64,000 bases of DNA from Bathymodiolus brooksi (taxonomy: Eukaryota > Mollusca > Bivalvia > Mytilida > Modiolidae): assembly GCA_963680875.1 (NCBI GenBank), contig OY804579.1, positions 24,537,804 to 24,601,803 of the forward strand, written 5' to 3'. Position numbers and translations under genes: made by a program. Below, one piece after another: positions 11,400-21,461 of the stretch (position 1 is the stretch's first letter; each line of letters begins with the position of its first letter). Under the pieces are notes generated by a model. The model did not search any database. It saw nothing but the letters and a program-made list of their open reading frames with translations, and was not told the origin of the DNA.

Positions 11400-12275
11400 T
11401 ATGATGAAAGATTTTGTTGATATTAATGGATTTGATGACCATCACTGTTTAAACTTTCTTTTCATAAATGATGTTAATAAAATAGAAGGATGTGACATCA
11501 GGCTGTTCTGGTGCCTTATTGCGCATCAAAAACCACATGTGGACAAAATTTATCCGGCACTGAACTATAATGGCGCAACTTGTACAAACCCAACTGGCTT
11601 CTCCAACGCTTTCGCCGACTTTTATGCACATGTATACTAGTATTCGACATACAAGAACCCAAATTTGAATGACTGCTTTCGAGATGACATTCATTGTGTC
11701 TTTGGGAAAATCTTAAATATGTTCTCAAGCTACCGACAACAGCGTTCTACCCGTAGGCGATTTGGTGTTATATAGAATCGTGATGTCAATTTAAAGGTCA
11801 GGAAAGCAGCATGTCACGATTGAATATAAAATGAACATTTATGATACTGTGGAGTACAAACTTGAAATAATGTGATTTTTCAACTCTATAGAAAACGTAG
11901 GGAAAATTCCAGATTCTGGAAACAGGGAATTATAATTGCAAAGATTAAAGGGTATGGAAAGAAGAAATATATTCCAGAGCGCTATCTATCAGTATCACTT
12001 CTAACTTTATTTTACAAACGTTTTGGAAGTGTTGTTAATGTGCTTATTCTAGAATTTCTAACAAAGTTAATCCCAAATACAACAAGGATTACAAAAAGGG
12101 TTGTTAGCCTCTAAGAACAGAGTACCATAATTTCAACCTCGTGTAGGAAAGGTCGTAATGCATACTTTGGTATACCTGGAATTGGTTCAAAACTGTTAAA
12201 CCCTTTAACTGTGTGTGGTCTATATAAGAAAGTGGTAGTGCCTTCTGTGCTCTATGGTTCCAAGAAGAATTTGAA
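11400..12275 (+). pseudogene. Decayed LINE fragment (LINE D), reverse-transcriptase region
   Basis: Broken plus-strand frames retain LINE-like peptides: NPTGFSNAFADFYAHVY ending at a TAG near 11638, then NPNLNDCFRDDIH (near 11660); further on YGKKKYIPERYLSVSLL and FYKRFGSVVN (11960-12035), the RT fingers block with PERY in place of the usual PxNYRPISLL; and finally GIPGIGSKLLNP...LYKKVVVPSVLYGS (12170-12265), a block found after the RT palm in CR1/Jockey-type LINEs. Palm motifs are missing, so the copy is internally deleted and old. The open frames at 11380-11640 and 11872-12114 are remnants, not genes. Confidence 0.65.
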
Positions 12276-12639
12276 GATACCAAAGGGGTAATAATATGGA
12301 ATAACAGTAAATAACATGAACACAAAAGACTAACAATATAAATACTTCAACTTTCATAACTACACAAGTTCAATGTTCAACAGAAGAAGCCGTTCTGATA
12401 TGCACGAGAGTATGTTAGGAATCGACCGTCATCCAATAATGGCAAAAACAAAACAAAAAACAACAAAAAACAAACGAAACTTATGTTATGATCAGCATCT
12501 GCATATGGAGTATATATTTCTGAGTTGATACTATATTCCAGAGCCTGTCGTGCCTATCATGGTTTCCTTGATAGAGGGTTGCTGCTAACATTGAAACTAC
12601 TGCTCCAAAGTTCCTAGTGGTTACCTCGAAAGTTTTACG
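12276..12639. other. Intergenic, A-rich
   Basis: Begins with gataccaaaggggtaat (12275-12292), the edge phrase of the M1 repeat that is amplified at 52.0 kb. A-rich simple sequence lies at 12440-12478. No gene seen. Confidence 0.45.
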
Positions 12640-13165
12640 GTCGCCACCATGACTTGGTTAACCAATACGGAATATCTGTGTCACAAATGACCACGGATGT
12701 GTTCCGTTTGTCGTAATCACAATCTGGGTATTTCCTTATTCGTGGCTTATCACCGGATTTGTAACTAGAGGAACACAACGAGTGCCACTATTGAAACAGG
12801 CACTGTTTGCCCTTCCGGAGCTCATGAATTCACCCTCGTATTTAACATGTTGTCGTGGGTTCATGTTGTCAAATTACATGTCTTCATGTTTTTACCTCCA
12901 TGTCGTGATGTCAGCTGAGATTTCCGTGTAAAAAAGTATATTCGGTTCGTCTTTGCTCCTATTTTGTTTTGTATGGACTTCGTGTTTTATTCATGTTATT
13001 TTTATTTATTTACCGATGTCCAACACTACTAGAGATTCCAATAACAGATGAAGTTCGTGTCGTTTGACAGTTACACGACGGATGTGACTAGTGGAACAAG
13101 AACTGCCTACTCTTCCGGAGCACCAGAGTTCAATCCCTGTTTTTAGTGGGGTTCGTATTGCTCTA
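12640..13165 (-). repeat. Dispersed mussel-type repeat M1, two adjacent partial copies
   Basis: Two reverse-orientation fragments (about 12655-12850 and 13015-13165) contain phrases shared with 48418-48650, 53215-53395 and 54515-54680: tcacaaatgaccacgga, gtaactagaggaacacaacg and cttccggagcaccagagttc. I recall this family as abundant in mytilid genomes; that is from memory. Confidence 0.6.
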
Positions 13166-13683
13166 TTTTCCGGAGGGGGGGGGGGGGTTGTGTGACTGTA
13201 TTGTCTGACTTATTTCAATGTACGTCTTCTGATTACTTCTTTGTTATCTTCAAACTTTTCTTTCTTCAGAAATTATGTGAACTTAACTTAGCTATGACAG
13301 GTTACCAAAGCAAATATTTTTTATATACCGTTTTTGCTTTAGTATCTATATGATATTAAAAAAAAAGAAACAATTTGGTTTTGTTCCGGAAATATCCAAC
13401 ATTTTATTGAAATAAGACATCCTTTCTTATATTGGTGATTTTGTATTAACTGATCCCTTTCCAGGAAAAACTCCATGGAAAAATGATTATAAATGATCGA
13501 CGACAATGACTCGTATGCAAAATGATATGAATTTATTCGAGTTTATAATGGCCCTGATTCACCGATTATTTTAACCTTTACGATAAAGAATAAAAATTTC
13601 AAAATTGCTAAGTCAGTTGTCAAACTATGGATTACTTCATCATTGACAGAACAGTACTCGTTCCGTACGATTTATGTGAAATA
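13166..13683. other. Intergenic stretch with a G homopolymer
   Basis: A run of about 14 G residues lies near 13174-13188. The rest is AT-rich with no supported gene, up to the TA target site of the Tigger element. Confidence 0.5.
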
Positions 13684-14150
13684 CAGTAGAGTACCTTTAT
13701 AACGAAGTCCAGGGGACTCTCGATCTTATTTCGTTATAGTCATCGTTCGTTGTACAAGAGAAATAATGTAGAATTACCTCCCCTTTTGAAAAATGATGTA
13801 TTTCAAAAAAATTATTTCAAGTGATGTGTAACTGTTTTGTTTGCTTTGTTTTGTTATTTTTTGACAGATAAAAATGTTTTTACTTCGATGATTTTGTTGT
13901 AATAAAATACTTTTAGCGGATTTTGTTTTGTGAGTCTTTGTTTTTTTTTGACATCGGTTTTCTGAATAGGGAAAAATAAAAACGAGAATTGTTGAATAAA
14001 ATTTATTATTTCAGCAGTTAAAAGAAAACATTACTTCAACATTAAACAATAAAACAAAGCACTAGAATTTCATTAACTTGACACATAAAATACAACATTT
14101 GAAAGCACTAATATTTAAATGTCTTTCAGATAATGTTCATTTTAACATTT

Positions 14151-14804
14151 TTACACTAAAAGAAGTCTTTCACTGTCTTCTGAACAAGCGAAGTGGCGGT
14201 GCATTTCTGGAAAAAAGTCAATATCGGATAAGTTGTTGAGCATCTTCTCTGGCACAGTGGATTTTGACGACGGCTTGCGTTGAAGTTCTGAAATGTATAA
14301 CAAGGCTTCACGGTCGCTGATCAAATCTTCTTCGCTGGTAACCTCGGTATCGTCGTAGTCCTCAACAACAGTTTCATCTACAGCAGCGCTTTCACCATTT
14401 ATGGAGCGGGATACTATTCCTCGTCGCTGTTTGTACCTTTCAACCCAGTTGTGGTTGGCGGTGAAGTAAGTGTGACCCAAGCGAATGACTAAGTCGTCTG
14501 CTTTTGCGGCGAGAGTAGGACCGGATATAGGAATGTTCTGGTCACGAACATTCTTAAACCACTGGAACAGTGCGTCTTCTACATCAGTGTGTTGTGCTGT
14601 TCTCATCTTTTTTCTGCTGGACCCAAAGTCGCTGCTGTTGTATGCTTTCATAATGGTCTCACGTTGCTTAATTATGGTACTGAGTGTACTGGGTGGAATT
14701 TCAAATGCTTTAGCGATTTCTGTCTTAGATTTGTCATTTTTGTCAACTGCTTGTAGGATCTGATATCTTTTATAAAGATCTATTGCCTTTCTCTTTCTGC
14801 TAGC
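14151..14804 (-). CDS. Tigger-like transposase remnant: DNA-binding domains with the DDE domain deleted in frame
   Basis: An uninterrupted 217-residue frame. I prefer the start at MASRKRKAI (14804) over the ATG 14 codons upstream because pogo/Tigger transposases begin this way. Residues about 1-60 form a CENP-B/Psq-type helix-turn-helix (KTEIAKAFEIPPSTLSTIIK); about 70-135 form the second, Tc5/CENP-B type HTH (PISGPTLAAKADDL, NWVERYKQRRGI). After SRSINGESAAVDETVVED, where the catalytic DDE domain should start, the protein jumps straight to an acidic C-terminal tail. All three catalytic residues are absent yet no stop or frameshift has accumulated. It could only bind DNA (transposon ends); a repressor-like role is possible but inferred. 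Confidence 0.65.
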   Translation of the reverse strand, partial: ASRKRKAIDLYKRYQILQAVDKNDKSKTEIAKAFEIPPSTLSTIIKQRETIMKAYNSSDFGSSRKKMRTAQHTDVEDALFQWFKNVRDQNIPISGPTLAAKADDLVIRLGHTYFTANHNWVERYKQRRGIVSRSINGESAAVDETVVEDYDDTEVTSEEDLISDREALLYISELQRKPSSKSTVPEKMLNNLSDIDFFPEMHRHFACSEDSERLLLV

Positions 14805-15651
14805 CATACTGATTACTGAATGATCACCACGATGATATGTTACCATATGTATGACAATGTTCGGCTTGCAGTGTGAAAAACAACGGTAGAATTAAAATTT
14901 AATTAAAGAGTCTATCATCAAAGAAAAAATTAACAATAGCGATCTCACACATGACTTTGTTTTTAATTTCTTTAGCTTGTGCATCCATTCATTAAAATTT
15001 AGATTACTTTTTATTAATTTTTACTGCAAAAAATTAGCGTGTGTGTTATTACACATGTAATTGACAACTAGTTAATCACATCATTAACACCCATTTTATT
15101 GTTTGAATATTTTAAAGAAAAGTCTTGATTGTCATCATTAACAACATCACAGGTGGGATTATTGATTTTTCAATTACCGATAACGGAAATGTCAAGTGCC
15201 ATTCTAATATGTGATCGGCCGGGCGTAACGGAAGACAGGTAAACGATTTGTTTGTTCAGCAGTTTTCTTGGTTATATCAGATCAATTTTGATTAATAAAA
15301 ACGTTGTTTGGGTTTAAAATTCTCTTCGTTATCAGCCTGATTTTCGTTATATGAAATTCGTAATAGGCCTTCAAAAATACATTATCTGATGTTCTCGTGG
15401 CAGGTAGAATTTTGATTGGCCAAAAAGGCACTTTTAAAACTTCAGGGAAGCCGTGCGGTGACAGAAAATCAATAATCGCTCTCACCTGCATGTGCTGTCC
15501 ATTTACATTGTGTACAGCAGACGACACACATTTCACAAAATGACAGAAAATCAATAATCGATCTCTGTGATCTTTATCCAAAGATACACGTATTTATGTT
15601 TTTCCTATAATAAGGACATATTTATTAATGTTGGAACATTCAGATAAAAAT

Positions 15652-15693
15652 GTTATCAGTCTCTAGATGTTATAACATCTCGAGACTGATAAC
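15652..15693. repeat. Short palindrome
   Basis: A 42-base inverted repeat, gttatcagtctctagatgtt against aacatctcgagactgataac, with one mismatch pair and almost no loop. It lies between Tigger-end-like blocks. Confidence 0.85.
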
Positions 15694-16329
15694 GTATATT
15701 GTTTAAAGGGGCATTATCTGCCAAAATCGTAAATGTTTGTTACCCATAAAGACTATTAGATATGATTGATGCCTTAATAAAACGTGTTTCTGTAACTTAT
15801 AAATGTTATGAAATGTACGCGCATCGGGAAAAAAAGGTGCAACTGCTCGTGTTTTGAGATCGATCAAGAAATGGACGCCATCTTATTAATTATCGGCATT
15901 GTTTACGGGGTTTGCCGAATCGTCATTAAATCAGTACAACAATGCACTTATTTCTTATTTGCTGTGAATCTGCCTTTAGTCGGCGTTAATTACGTATACG
16001 GACAAAGAACCATACAAGTTTGCAGTTAAAAAGCGACAAAACACAAATTATTCGTTTTTACCTGTCACTAATAAGGTCAGTTGCATACGGAGAAAGCGAG
16101 GTCAAATTATTTGCTTGCAAGGAAATAATAAATCGATGGTAATTTTCGTTCTCAAAAGGCGAAAAGTGGTACGATAAACTGTTTCATGTGAAATATTTAC
16201 CTTTATTTCATCATTTTAAAGCTATTTACCAATTTCCAAAACATATAATTTTTTGGTCAAAATCGTAGCTACATGTAATACCTCTTTAAATGGCGATTGG
16301 ACCGGGGATTTATCTTTACTTCGTTATTA

Positions 16330-17040
16330 GCCTGAAAGTTAAAAAGACCACAGATACCGCTTCGTCCGCATCATTTTTGGACTTATACCTCGAATTTGAC
16401 GACAGTGATCAAATCAGTACTAAAATTTATGATAAACTATGACTTCAATTTTAAAATCATAAATTTTCCAAATGTGTGCAGCAATATACCAGCTTCTCCT
16501 GCATATGGTGTTTACATCTCGCAATTGATTCGTTATTCAAGGGCCAGTTGCAATTATTCTGATTTCCTGAAACGTCACCTTCATCTGAGAAACAGGCTAC
16601 TGGACCAGGGCTATGCAAAGATTCGCCTTATTCGATCTCTTAAAAAGTTTATATTCCGATACCAAGATTTTGTCGAAATATATTCCGTCTCTGCAGAAAA
16701 GATTATAAACGATGGATTTTCACATAGTGAAAATGCATAAAGATAAGGTGTCAACAAAAATGTCAATTTTTTTTTTTTATCAATGTGTGAGGTAAAAGTG
16801 TCTGACAATTACTTGACTGAGTTTGGCTCTGCTTTGACCACTGTTTTACCTGTTTTGTTCAAGTATTGTTATAAATACTGTTATAGTGACAGCCGGAAAC
16901 TTTGAGCCGTAATGAAAGGGGGAGGTTTGGCGCTTTAAAATCTGATTCAACCCACCATTTCTTTAGAAATGCCTGTACCAGGTCAGGGTCATTACGGTTT
17001 TCACAGTTTTCCGGTTGTTGACTGATTTTGTCTATTTATA
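16330..17040 (+). pseudogene. Reverse-transcriptase-like C-terminal fragment inside the Tigger segment
   Basis: Plus-strand frames contain FLDLYLEFD followed, after a frameshift near 16435, by NFKIINFPNVCSNIPASPAY, GVYISQLIRYSRA and LLDQGYAKIRLIRSLKKF (16440-16660). I recall this block as the C-terminal part of an RT-like retroelement protein widespread in aquatic invertebrates and fish; I do not name the clade. The catalytic palm is not present. The region after the stop at 16738 looks like its 3' UTR (gtaccaggtcagggtcatta near 16976). It runs opposite to the Tigger ORF. Confidence 0.55.
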
Positions 17041-17145
17041 TACTTATGAGTTTTGACTATCCCTTTGTAAGATTGTTCGGAGTTCGGTAATTTTGTTATT
17101 ACCCTTATTCGTTACAAGCCTGTTCGCTATAAACGAACTCTACTG

Positions 17146-17721
17146 TACATTTAAATTTTTATATGTCGAATTTTAGACAATGCTCGAGCGAATTACTTGT
17201 ACTCATATTTTATTAGAAAGAATCATGAAACAATATATTGTTGTTTACTGGGGAGTTAGTCTGAAATGATAAATTTAACTACATGACAGTTGTACTCCGA
17301 ACATCATTTGTTTTCCCCAACTTGTGTAAACTGTATTATATTTCCCATAATTCACTTGTGATTAATATGACTTTTCACAGTATATATTTTCATATTTGAT
17401 ACTTTTTGCGTATGCCTCCATAAAGAGGGGTTTAAAGATTGTATAATTGAATGAATTAAAGATACACTGTACATGTATATTCATTTAGAGTACAATTCAC
17501 ATGTCTTGTAACATCAATGCATTCTTTTCCTTTGATTTTTTTATGGTTTATATACCAGAATGTAAACAACAGCTAAGCAACTATGAAATAATGCACGCAT
17601 ACGAGATATTACACACTTTAAATGTGGACTGTAGTTTTATTACTCTCAGAGAGTCGTGCAATAATCAACGACCTACAAATGTAGATGAGATATTGAATGG
17701 CTTCATGTTACAAATTATTTT
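17146..17721. other. Intergenic, AT-rich
   Basis: No supported gene or repeat; the small frame at 17501-17770 runs into a SINE and looks fortuitous. Confidence 0.5.
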
Positions 17722-18086
17722 AACCACATCGGTGGTGCAATGGTTAGCGTGCTCGTCTCGAGTGCGGTAGATCGTGGGTTCGAGCCCTGAATTCGGGGGT
17801 CAAGCCAAAGACTATAAACTTGGTATTTGTTGCTCCTCCGCTAAGCACGCAGCATTAAGGAGAAAGAGCAAAGACTGGTTGGATCGGAATCAGGAGAATG
17901 TGTCCAAGTGGTGCGACGTGTCTCCGCGTACTGTTGTTTCAGTGAGCTAGCACTGTAAAATTCCAACTAAGCGTGTTTGGTCTAGTACAAAGCGGACCTC
18001 ATCTTCATGTCATTTAAAACTAATTTGTGCTCGCCATGATATAGCTGAAAAATTGCTGAGTTGGCGTTAAACAACAATCACTCACA
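17722..18086 (+). repeat. tRNA-derived SINE, family S1, copy 2
   Basis: A roughly 365-bp copy. The tRNA-like head is at 17735-17795, with tggttagcgtg (box A-like) and gtgggttcgagccctg (GGTTCGAGCCC, box B-like). The body includes ctccgctaagcacgc. The 3' end has catgatatagctgaaaaatt, ggcgttaaacaacaatcact and a short CACTCAC-type tail. It is not a tRNA gene: the anticodon arm and acceptor pairing are not maintained. Confidence 0.88.
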
Positions 18087-18344
18087 AGTCATTTATACCA
18101 CGGTTTTCCGAGCTAAACTGTTAAACAATCTGTCTAACCTTTCACTCAGAAAACAGTGATGTAAATATCAAATAGAAAGAAACATTAGTTAAAAAAAAAA
18201 TAGTGACTATAATGGTAGTTAAAGCTGTGACAAAATACTGCTAATTAGTATTCCATTTCGTGATTTTCTAATTAGATTGAAGTGTTAATAAAAAAAAATT
18301 AAACTAAAAAAACCCAAACAAACACGGAAGCCTAGTTAATTGAG

Positions 18345-18860
18345 TGGAAACCAGTACATACAGGTATGCTTCCATAAAGGTTGATTGAACATATAAATAT
18401 TAAATTTGATTTTCAGAAAATATCGTTGTTTTAACCTTGAACTTGGATTTTGTTTTTCTATAGCTATAAAACCCGCAACAAGACATATCTTGGCCATTTG
18501 ATTTAAAAAATCCAATCTGATTCAGATATTCAGATTATTGTCATTTTCTAGTTTTGCATTGAAACAAGAGAAAGAAAGGTATGTAATATAATATTATTAT
18601 GAAATCTAGTGCTGGATTTACAATGTACAAATGGAAAATATCTTTTTGTAGATATTTGAAAAAATGTAATTAAAAAATGGGTAGGCTTTTAGTTAATGAA
18701 ATCAAATGCTAAATAAAATTAATAAAAATATGATGATATTTCTTGTAACTTGAATGTAAATAAATGTAGATGTTTATTGACCTTTGTTTTAAATTTTTTT
18801 TAAGATATATGTTAGTGTATAACCAACAAATCATGTAAATCTAATTTTATTTATAGTAGT
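18345..18860 (+). promoter_or_regulatory. Duplicated TATA-box and first-exon-like unit, copy 1
   Basis: The segment aligns with 22085-22835. Shared in order: ccagtacatacag; gattttcagaaaat; ttaaccttga; a TATAAAA box (18465-18471); a short non-coding stretch ending ttgaaacaa; and a strong splice donor, gtatgtaatataatatt, at 18579. Similarity then continues into the intron (ctggattt, caatgtacaaat, gatatatgttagtg). A TATA box about 110 bases before a donor suggests a 5' UTR exon at about 18497-18578. No coding exon is found before a LINE C fragment interrupts at 18886, so the unit may be a broken gene start. Confidence 0.45.
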
Positions 18861-18885
18861 TTTAATTTATATATTTTAGTTAAAT

Positions 18886-19108
18886 CTTTATTTCTCAAAC
18901 TGACTGTGTATAACATATATAACAATCAAACTGACTGTGTATAACATATATAACAATCACACCGAAAATGTACTCATTAAACTATATACAATATATACAA
19001 GTATAGTAGATGGAATTAGACGGCAGGACAAACTATCAAATTTATATATCTAAAAAATTTACAAACGGAAAACAATCCGTTTGTTAGTTATTAAAGTTTT
19101 GAATGTTA
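18886..19108 (-). mobile_element. LINE C 3'-end fragment
   Basis: Matches the 3' ends at 51541-51990 (minus) and 33170-33380 (plus). It holds the end of the coding frame (antisense of tttgtcctg around 19027) and the 3' UTR ending with a CTTTATTTCTCAAA block. A 31-bp piece of the UTR is tandemly duplicated at 18896-18926 and 18927-18957. Confidence 0.8.
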
Positions 19109-19390
19109 GACGTTACGCGCGATGTTCGTTCCTATAAATGTAACAGACGTAAAACAAAATGAACGACGTTTTTTAAAGCTTTGCTTTATGTTTTGTGTTT
19201 GTATATTGTGTAGTTTGTATAAAATAATGGATGTGTTTTTACACTAAACTGCGTAGTAAATGGATCTCGAAAATAATTTTCCTTCGAATTAAAAAAATGT
19301 TGACTATTTTATATGACTAACCAAATAATTCTCAAAGAACAATTAACAATATTTAATTAATCATTAAATTTCGTTGTAAAAATTAAATTA
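19109..19390. other. Intergenic, AT-rich
   Basis: Contains a run-in to the large hairpin; no gene seen. Confidence 0.4.
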
Positions 19391-19548
19391 TAAGGAATAT
19401 TTTGAAATTGTTGAACAGGTTATACTTGCATAACCTGGTTTGGGTCAGTTAACGCTTTTCATAAACCGCTTCTCGGTTTATTAAGCGTAAGCTGACCCAA
19501 ACCAGGTTATATCTTATAACTTGTTCAACAATTTCAAATATTCCTTAA
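19391..19548. repeat. Long near-perfect inverted repeat (foldback) of 158 bases
   Basis: The arms are about 75 bases each, beginning taaggaatattttgaaattg on the left with its complement, caatttcaaatattccttaa, on the right. The central arms read cctggtttgggtcag and ctgacccaaaccagg, with a loop of about five bases near 19468-19473. A few mismatches are spread along the stem. It could be a foldback/MITE-type element or the source of a hairpin RNA. Confidence 0.9.
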
Positions 19549-19861
19549 ATGTCAGGTCCCGTTGTTGATTTTGTCTCATGTACATTTATCCTTTTCTTCA
19601 AGAAACAAAATGATTTTTATTCAATCGGTTAAAAAATACAATATACATTTTCCACAGGATCGTTGTCTCATGGACAATTATTCCACGTCTCTGTAATTTC
19701 CATTGACCTCATAAAAGAAAAAAACACTATCAAAACATATATGCAAATCGTTTTATCACATTATACTTCCATTTCATCTAAAACTGATAAAACATCCAAA
19801 TGTGTAGTTACAGTAAGATTAAATGCCCCATGCAGGCACTGAAGTATTGGAGAAATATAAA

Positions 19862-20270
19862 TTATAAGTCATCGGTAGTGTCTTTCGTGAGAACTTGAGG
19901 ACATGAACTTGCCCTAAATAGATAATAATTGGAGTCCGATTCATCCATTTACACCACAAGAACAGTTCCTTCCGCGATAAGGTCCGCCATTTCTTACTCG
20001 TCGTTTTCCGTGCTTTGAACAGATCGAGAATTCCGATTATTATCAATATATATTGGAATTGTCACCTTACCTCCAATGGCATTGTTTTTACAGTTATTAT
20101 AATTACCAGTAATACAGTTTTCACACGTATAACACGACATATTGCGAACTGTATCATTATTTGACTTTGTCGAAACGACTTGATGTAGACGCCTAATGCC
20201 AGGGACTGCTTTGAATGAAATATTGTTTCTGTCAATGTTTTTATTATCTGCAATGAAGACATTGTCAGCA
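19862..20270 (-). pseudogene. Decayed coding block with a cysteine cluster, family unrecognised
   Basis: One minus-strand frame reads FKAVPGIRRLHQVVSTK, then SCYTCENCITGNYNNC (a C-x2-C-x2-C-x7-C cluster), KVTIPIYIDNNRN, a TAA, EMADLIAEGTVLVV, a second TAA, and MDESDSNYYLFRASSCPQVL, TKDTTDDL, TAA. The protein-like composition continues in the same frame across both internal stops, so this is a broken coding sequence, not chance. I recall similar GxRxLHxV ... Cys-cluster proteins among uncharacterised invertebrate predictions but cannot name the family. Other frames over this stretch (19819-20046, 20062-20358) are shadows. Confidence 0.5.
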
Positions 20271-21189
20271 GTTTACAATTTAGAAATAATTTTCGAGTAT
20301 AAATGAACTTAAAATGAGGTTTCATAATTTCATTTGAATGCGTTTTTTTCTTTTTCATTTCTTATCGAACATTCTTAATTCAACTGGTTTTTAATAGTTT
20401 TAAAAAGTCACACAGTTTACGCTTAGTTTTTATATGAATAAAACACTTTTCATTGATTAAAAAACACTTTGCCGGTTGGTACTGAAGACATTTTTTTTCA
20501 TTTTAAAATTAAATTGTTCATTTCCGAAGATTTATCATCAAAAATATAACATTATCTTACGAGTCTTTTTCCTTTTTTGTTTTTTTGTTTTATGCTTTTG
20601 TTTGTTTTTTGTTATTTGCTGGTTTTTTGTTGTTCTTTTTTTTTTCATTTGGTTTGTTTGTTGTTATTTTACTTTTTTTGTGACAAACATTACGTTTCGC
20701 ATAGGTTACAAACAAAATTGATCAATGCGACGTCGCATTGCCGTCATCATGAAAAATCACGGAGGGGACATTTATTTCACCCTTTTTAACGTTCCATATA
20801 TCAAACCCCGTGATTCCTATGTTAATAATTTTTGCAGATTTAAAAAGAAGAGAAAAACAACATTTAATCATTTATTTTTGATTGCTCTATGCCTTGAAAT
20901 GGTATTAACAAAACCATCCGGAAAACGGTTGCCTACACTATTTTATTCAAAAATCGGACTCGGGACATTTTGTTCACACAAAATGAAAATAAAATATTTT
21001 TTCGGATTTTGCCTTTTTTCTATTTGTCCTTTTCAAATTTTGAACTCCTTAAAAACAACATTTTGATAGTTACATTATTTACTCACCAATTTTCATGATA
21101 AAGCTGTATTTTTGTCTTGTTTGTGATGTCTGAGTTGTGATTGGGTGAGTGGGACACAATGTAACTGTTCTCGAACTTGCCTGACAAAT
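20271..21189. other. Intergenic, T-rich and AT-rich
   Basis: Includes a T/G-rich low-complexity run at 20568-20690. Open frames here (20476-20789, 20725-21066) follow the low complexity and have no recognisable motif. Confidence 0.5.
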
Positions 21190-21192
21190 CGA

Positions 21193-21235
21193 CAAATGAC
21201 GTCATAATGACATCATAAGTTACGTCATCAAAGAT
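21193..21235. promoter_or_regulatory. Cluster of CRE-like TGACGTCA motifs
   Basis: A perfect TGACGTCA (21197-21204) is followed by TGACATCA and TTACGTCATCA within 35 bases. These are ATF/CREB-type sites by sequence; no adjacent gene start is identified, so function is unproven and the cluster may belong to a repeat. Confidence 0.3.
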
Positions 21236-21461
21236 TGCCACTCTGGGCACTTCGTGGCAATAAAAAAAAGAAATCGGACAAAAAAATTAAAACTCTAACA
21301 AGGCTTTAACTTTTATTTGTAGCGTAAAATGTTACACGGGACAACGACTTTTTTCACCGAAATCAACATCTCACGGCTAATAATTACAAAATAACACATT
21401 TTAAATCGGAATTAATTACAAATATAATGGGGGGAGGGGGATATTTCATTTTCTGACTGTA

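Larger units (their letters stand above)
13684..17145 (-). mobile_element. Tigger/pogo-like DNA transposon segment, non-autonomous and composite
   Basis: The left end begins CAGTAGAGTACCTTTATAAC and the right end, read inward on the minus strand, CAGTAGAGTTCGTTTATAGC; each is flanked outside by TA (13682-13683 and 17146-17147), the pogo/Tigger target duplication. Inside are a transposase N-terminal ORF (minus strand) and an RT-like fragment (plus strand). Further Tigger-terminus-like phrases (ttcgttatcagcctg at 15327 and ttcgttattagcctg at 16318) suggest that two or more related elements are nested or joined here, so the outer ends may not originally belong to the same copy. Confidence 0.75.

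Noticed and set aside
12104..12325. 73-codon minus-strand ORF
   Set aside because: Shadow of the decayed LINE D coding sequence on the plus strand.
15282..15581. 99-codon minus-strand ORF upstream of the Tigger transposase
   Set aside because: It spans Tigger-end-like sequence and has no recognisable domain or context.
17722..17800. A genuine tRNA gene
   Set aside because: Box A and B are present, but acceptor and anticodon arms do not pair convincingly and the sequence continues into a SINE body found at two loci.
20071..20247. A 177-base exon with AG and GT borders on the minus strand
   Set aside because: The same reading frame continues through both apparent splice sites with protein-like sequence, so the sites look fortuitous and the block is better read as one broken frame.
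20476..20789. Phe-rich ORFs as membrane proteins
   Set aside because: They follow a T/G low-complexity run and overlap each other in two frames.
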